A stretch of 27,498 nt of DNA from Baffinella frigidus (Eukaryota > Cryptophyceae > Cryptomonadales > Baffinellaceae), in NCBI GenBank assembly GCA_026770585.1, contig MU646578.1:41639-69136 (forward strand), in the 5' to 3' direction. Under the pieces are notes generated by a model that saw only the letters and a program-made list of their open reading frames with translations, was not told the DNA's origin and made no database searches. The translations under genes and the position numbers were made by a program. Positions 25,901-27,498 of the stretch are shown one piece after another (positions within the stretch are counted from its first letter, which is position 1; each line of letters begins with the position of its first letter).

Positions 25901-27480
25901 CTTAATGAAGCTAGGAAGTGAAGCTAGGAAGTGGGCGCACCTCGAGGCAGATGACGCACTCGTTATCCAGCCCGGCAGCCTGCGCGGCAACGTGCGCGGC
26001 GAGCCGCTCCTCCTGAGCAGCCGCCACGATCTTCGCTGCCTCCACCTGCACTCCCAGCCAGGTTTGAGGAATTCCAGACGGACACGGCGTGGCCGTCTGG
26101 TTGGAGCCATTTATGCTATCTTAAGTCTTGTTTTGATGCCTAAAATAGCATATCCTTGCTTATCTTAATCTTATCTTGAGGCTAAGATATCTTATCTTGA
26201 GGCCAAGATTCAGAGGGTATCAAATCTCTAAAACTTGGACGTGATCCCGCGTAGTCCTGAGCAGCCTCCACGATCCGCGCAGCCTCCACCTTCATCCGGG
26301 AACATGTTTAATTTAAAAGGAAATGGATTATCAAACCGGATTCTTCCCTAATGAAAACAAATTAGGGCCCTAATTAATCGTCTTCCAACTCCTATGCCAC
26401 CCCCACGATCCTCGCAGCCTCCACCTGCACTCCGAGGCACAAGATTTCAGCTAAGTCAACCAGCTCACCTAAGTCAACTTGCACTCGGTATCCATCCCGG
26501 CAGCCTGCGCAGCGACGTGCGCGGCGAGCCGCTCCTGAGCAGCCTCCAACTTCATCCGGGAACATGTTTAATTTAAAACAAAATGGACTATCAAACCGGA
26601 TTCTGCCCTAATTGAATTCACTTAGGGCCCTAATTAATCTTCTTCCAACTCCTATGAACACATAGGGGTCCGTTTTCTTTTAAATCAAACATGTCCCTGG
26701 ATAAACCTGTGCCACGACGATCCTCGCTTGTGGCTCAGAGTGCAGGTGGAGATTTCAGCTAAGTCAACCAGCTCACCTAAGTCAACTTCACCCTGATTTC
26801 GTTTAGATAGACCCTGCCACCATGGCAGGCATTTGACTTAAGGCGCTGGTTTTCAGGGGGAGTTGACTTGGGCGAAATGTTCTGGCTCCGAGTGCACCTG
26901 TGCCGCAGCGAGCATCGCCGCCACCTCCTCGAGCATGCGCGCGTCCGCGGCTTCCCGCGCGCGCCGCGCCGCCCCCACCTCCACCCGCGCGGCCGCGAGC
27001 ATCTCCCCCCGCTCACGCTCCGCGACGTCCTTGATCGCCGCAGCCACGCGCGTCGCCTCCTCCACCTCCAGCCGTAGGGAGGTGTAGAGTTAGGATCCAT
27101 CCGGAAAATGCTCGTATGAGCGGTCAACACGGGGCACAGTAAGTGGCACAACGTGTAGCATGTGCGGCGCTGACGCTGGTTGCTTGGCAATAATATCATT
27201 ATCTCTCTTCACCTCCAGCCGCGCAGCCTCGAGCCGCCGTAGCCTCGCTCGCTCTGAGGACGCGACAGCCTCGCGTGCGGCTTCCTTGATCGCAGCGGCC
27301 CAGCGTTGTGCCTCCTCAACCTCGACGCTCGCCTCCCTCCCCCCCTCCCTCTCTCCATCTCTTCCCGGACTAACCTCCATCCGCGCAGCCTCGAGAACCT
27401 CCCCCCTCTCCCGCTCGCCGACGTCCTCAATCGCAGCCAAGCGCGGTGCCTCCTCAACATCCATCCCTTCAGCCTCGAGC
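22885..27480 (-). CDS. Multi-exon gene: coiled-coil protein with C-terminal RING finger
   Basis: Overall span on -, convergent with the discoidin gene. Three related Ala/Glu/Arg-rich exons (27375-27458, 27213-27320, 26898-27065) precede exon 25941-26045, which ends in NECVICLE, and exon 23769-23861, which carries HAVIPCGHLALCGGCAA...ACP. All listed junctions are phase 0. The order C-x2-C, then C-G-H-x3-C-x2-C, then C-P fits a RING-HC finger, so a ubiquitin E3 role is likely by family. The last Cys should lie in the next exon (CPV-C), which I could not find. The 5' start lies at or beyond the window edge. Introns are rich in foldbacks and exon stubs but lack telomere-like arrays. Confidence 0.72.
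22981..23220 (-). repeat. 240-bp direct repeat, copy 1 (copy 2 at 23521-23759)
   Basis: GCTCCGGGAGCAGGTCCATC, TGGCAACTTACTGCCGAGGA, AATATCCTTACTAGCAGTGG and a right-half family 1 foldback (23121-23212) occur in the same order 540 bp later. Both hold an LCGGCAAFVGH fragment of the RING exon on - (about 23080-23110 and 23618-23646). Confidence 0.92.
23121..23212. mobile_element. Foldback family 1, right-half copy F
   Basis: CCCCCCTATGTCCCTACGG to TCGTAGCCCGCTGTGTGG, carried in the 240-bp duplication. Its sister copy G is at 23660-23751. Confidence 0.88.
23226..23270 (-). pseudogene. 3' stub of the second RING exon
   Basis: Reads AALIGHLQAECP, followed by GTAACT as donor. The CGH/CxxC part is missing. 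Confidence 0.78.
23482..23530 (-). pseudogene. 3' stub of the second RING exon
   Basis: Reads AALVGYSQAECP with GTACAG as donor. Confidence 0.78.
23521..23759 (-). repeat. 240-bp direct repeat, copy 2
   Basis: Sister of 22981-23220. It includes foldback family 1 copy G (23660-23751). Differences are few, so the duplication is recent. Confidence 0.92.
23769..23861 (-). CDS. RING exon 2 (CGHxxxCxxC half)
   Basis: On -, CCGCAG acceptor; GEKTHAVIPCGHLALCGGCA then ALISYSQVACP, 31 codons; GTAACC donor, phase 0. It supplies Cys3, His4, Cys5, Cys6 and Cys7 of a C3HC4 RING; the eighth ligand is expected in the next exon. Spacing from Cys2 (exon 25941-26045) to Cys3 is 11 residues, normal for RING-HC. 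Confidence 0.85.
24031..24066 (-). pseudogene. 5' stub of the second RING exon
   Basis: On -, GEKTHAVVPC then decay. It abuts foldback family 1 copy H, which replaces the acceptor side. It lies upstream in transcription, matching 5' stub polarity. Confidence 0.8.
24069..24230. mobile_element. Foldback family 1, full copy H
   Basis: CCACGCAGCGGGCTACGAAG to TTCGTAGTTCGCTGTGTGG, 162 bp. Confidence 0.92.
24266..24469. mobile_element. Foldback family 4, copy a, flanked by TA
   Basis: GAGCCAATCTGGTAGGACTT-GGCCAAAGCGAAGTTCGAAC and about 60 further arm bases pair with the right arm ending GGCTC. TA flanks both ends. 204 bp. TA flanks and long terminal repeats suggest a Tc1/mariner (Stowaway-like) MITE. 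Confidence 0.93.
24475..25400 (-). other. Long intron of the RING gene, mostly unexplained
   Basis: AT-richer DNA without recognised exons. GACGCCAGGTC / GACCTGGCGT motifs recur at about 24558, 24983, 25158 and 25319 in both orientations. GGGCTCCTC (about 24768) pairs with GAGGAGCCC (about 24843). Open frames here show no domain I recognise. Confidence 0.45.
25388..25545 (-). pseudogene. Partial copies of RING exon 1
   Basis: About 25418-25462 reads GNECVICLE with donor GTTCGC, missing the 5' side. About 25495-25545 reads RSAHVAAQARGWE without the Cys pair. CCAGGGCTGAAG units at 25372, 25494 and 25890 show that flanks were duplicated too. Confidence 0.75.
25548..25567. mobile_element. Foldback family 1, solo end
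   Basis: AATCCCTTCGTAGCCCGTGTGG-like end only; the remainder of the element is absent. Confidence 0.7.
25615..25858 (-). pseudogene. 3' stub of RING exon 1 split by foldback family 4
   Basis: On -, QAAGMD (25843-25858) is separated by the 203-bp element from ECVICLE (25615-25638) with donor GTTCGC. Removing the element and one TA gives continuous exon sequence, so the insertion post-dates the stub or its parent. Confidence 0.85.
25639..25841. mobile_element. Foldback family 4, copy b, TA target duplication
   Basis: 203 bp, nearly identical to copy a. The flanks CACTCGTA and TATCCATCCCGGCAGC match the empty site CACTCGGTATCCATCCCGGC at 26483. Confidence 0.94.
25941..26045 (-). CDS. RING exon 1: coiled coil plus first Cys pair
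   Basis: On -, TGCAG acceptor; VEAAKIVAAAQEERLAAHVA then AQAAGLDNECVICLE, 35 codons; GTGCGC donor, phase 0. ECVICLE provides Cys1 and Cys2 of the RING. It is the only complete copy; partial ones lie on both sides. Confidence 0.85.
26074..26100. other. Hairpin CCAGACGG...CCGTCTGG
   Basis: 8-bp perfect stem with an 11-base loop, just upstream (on -) of the RING exon 1 acceptor. Function unknown. Confidence 0.55.
26105..26230. repeat. TCTTATCTTGAGG(C)AAGAT tandem repeats
   Basis: Degenerate repeats of ATCTTATCTTGAGGCTAAGAT, with an ATGCTAT/ATAGCAT hairpin at 26112-26150. Intronic. Confidence 0.7.
26245..26560 (-). pseudogene. Partial copies of RING exon 1 upstream in transcription
   Basis: About 26250-26285 (VEAARIVEAAQD), 26396-26440 (VEAARIVGVA after TGCAG) and 26484-26550 (EAAQERLAAHVAAQAAGMD followed by TEC and loss of the second Cys). 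They keep the 5' or middle part and lack the ECVICLE donor end. Another remnant lies at about 26705-26745. Confidence 0.75.
26296..26393. mobile_element. Foldback family 5, truncated copy
   Basis: CCGGGAACATGTTTAATTTAAA and TTAGGGCCCTAATTAATC with TCTTCCAACTCCTATG match the left two thirds of the copy at 26556. Confidence 0.82.
26556..26699. mobile_element. Foldback family 5, full copy, 144 bp
   Basis: CCGGGAACATGTTTAATTTA-AAACAAAATGGAC pairs with GGTCCGTTTTCTTTTAAATC-AAACATGTCCCTGG. Interior TTAGGGCCCTAATTAA is palindromic. Confidence 0.88.
26898..27065 (-). CDS. RING gene coiled-coil exon (longest)
   Basis: On -, GTGGAG start after CTGGAG, 56 codons, CAG/GTGCAC donor, phase 0. Reads VEEATRVAAAIKDVAERERG, EMLAAARVEVGAARRAREAA, DARMLEEVAAMLAAAQ. 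Strong coiled-coil composition, very GC rich. Confidence 0.75.
27213..27320 (-). CDS. RING gene coiled-coil exon, related copy
   Basis: On -, 36 codons: VEEAQRWAAAIKEAAREAVA then SSERARLRRLEAARLE; GTGAAG donor, phase 0. Homologous to the first half of 26898-27065. It could be a true repeated exon or a 5' stub. Confidence 0.62.
27375..27458 (-). CDS. RING gene coiled-coil exon, partial at window edge
   Basis: On -, VEEAPRLAAIEDVGERERGE then VLEAARME, GTTAGT donor, phase 0. The upstream boundary is unclear: the frame stays open into LEAEGMD, and a Met codon lies just before. Homologous to the two other coiled-coil exons. Confidence 0.58.
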
Positions 27481-27498
27481 CCCCCCCCCCCCCCCCCC
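27480..27498. repeat. Poly-C run at window end
   Basis: 19 consecutive C bases at the right edge, likely the place where assembly or window stops. Confidence 0.9.

Overview
This is eukaryotic nuclear DNA, most likely from an alga or other protist, and a dinoflagellate is my best guess. The grounds are spliceosomal introns with many short phase-compatible exons, a few GC donors, acceptors that are mostly AG followed by G, Arabidopsis-type telomere heptamers (TTTAGGG/CCCTAAA) scattered through introns, and many short foldback elements. Haptophyte, cryptophyte or green-algal origin cannot be excluded. Most long open frames here are low-complexity readings of heptamer arrays or of inverted repeats. 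They are not genes.

Two convergent genes can be read. The first runs on + from before 451 to at least 19.7 kb. At least 23 short exons (33-225 nt) join with consistent phase. They encode a charged coiled-coil protein, then a segment holding VDVDG, then an F5/8 type C (discoidin) domain spread over exons 17-22 (13541-16860), then more coiled coil. The domain is recognised by SFVVDLGARRTVTGF, LKNTRNNGWKNRGTREFA and RYIKFTALGWFGMGAGLNFF. A 310-base N gap lies inside the domain, but the exons on either side still join in frame. The second gene runs on - from the right edge to about 22.9 kb. It encodes an Ala/Glu/Arg-rich coiled coil followed by a RING finger split over two exons (ECVICLE, then HAVIPCGHLALCGGCAA and ACP).

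The most unusual feature is the organisation of these genes. Nearly every exon is accompanied by partial copies. Copies upstream keep the acceptor and the 5' part of the exon. Copies downstream keep the 3' part and the donor. One complete copy remains between them. For exon 22 the order is VRVWY, VRAWYIKFTALGWFGM, complete exon, HIKFTALGCFGM...NFFQ, NFFQ. Repeated tandem duplications across exon-intron borders would produce exactly this. The - gene shows much the same pattern. Introns of the + gene are largely telomere-like heptamers in which one variant (CCCTAAA, CCCGAAA, CCCTCAA, CCCTACA, CCCGGAA or CCCCAAA) is locally homogenised. The - gene has almost none.

At least seven families of short inverted-repeat elements (about 100-205 bp) are inserted in introns, in exon stubs and in the intergenic stretch. 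One family inserts at TA, and an empty site is preserved in a paralogous exon copy. From 20.9 to 22.9 kb, between the converging genes, there is a GA microsatellite, a GC-rich minisatellite and several foldbacks, with no recognised gene.
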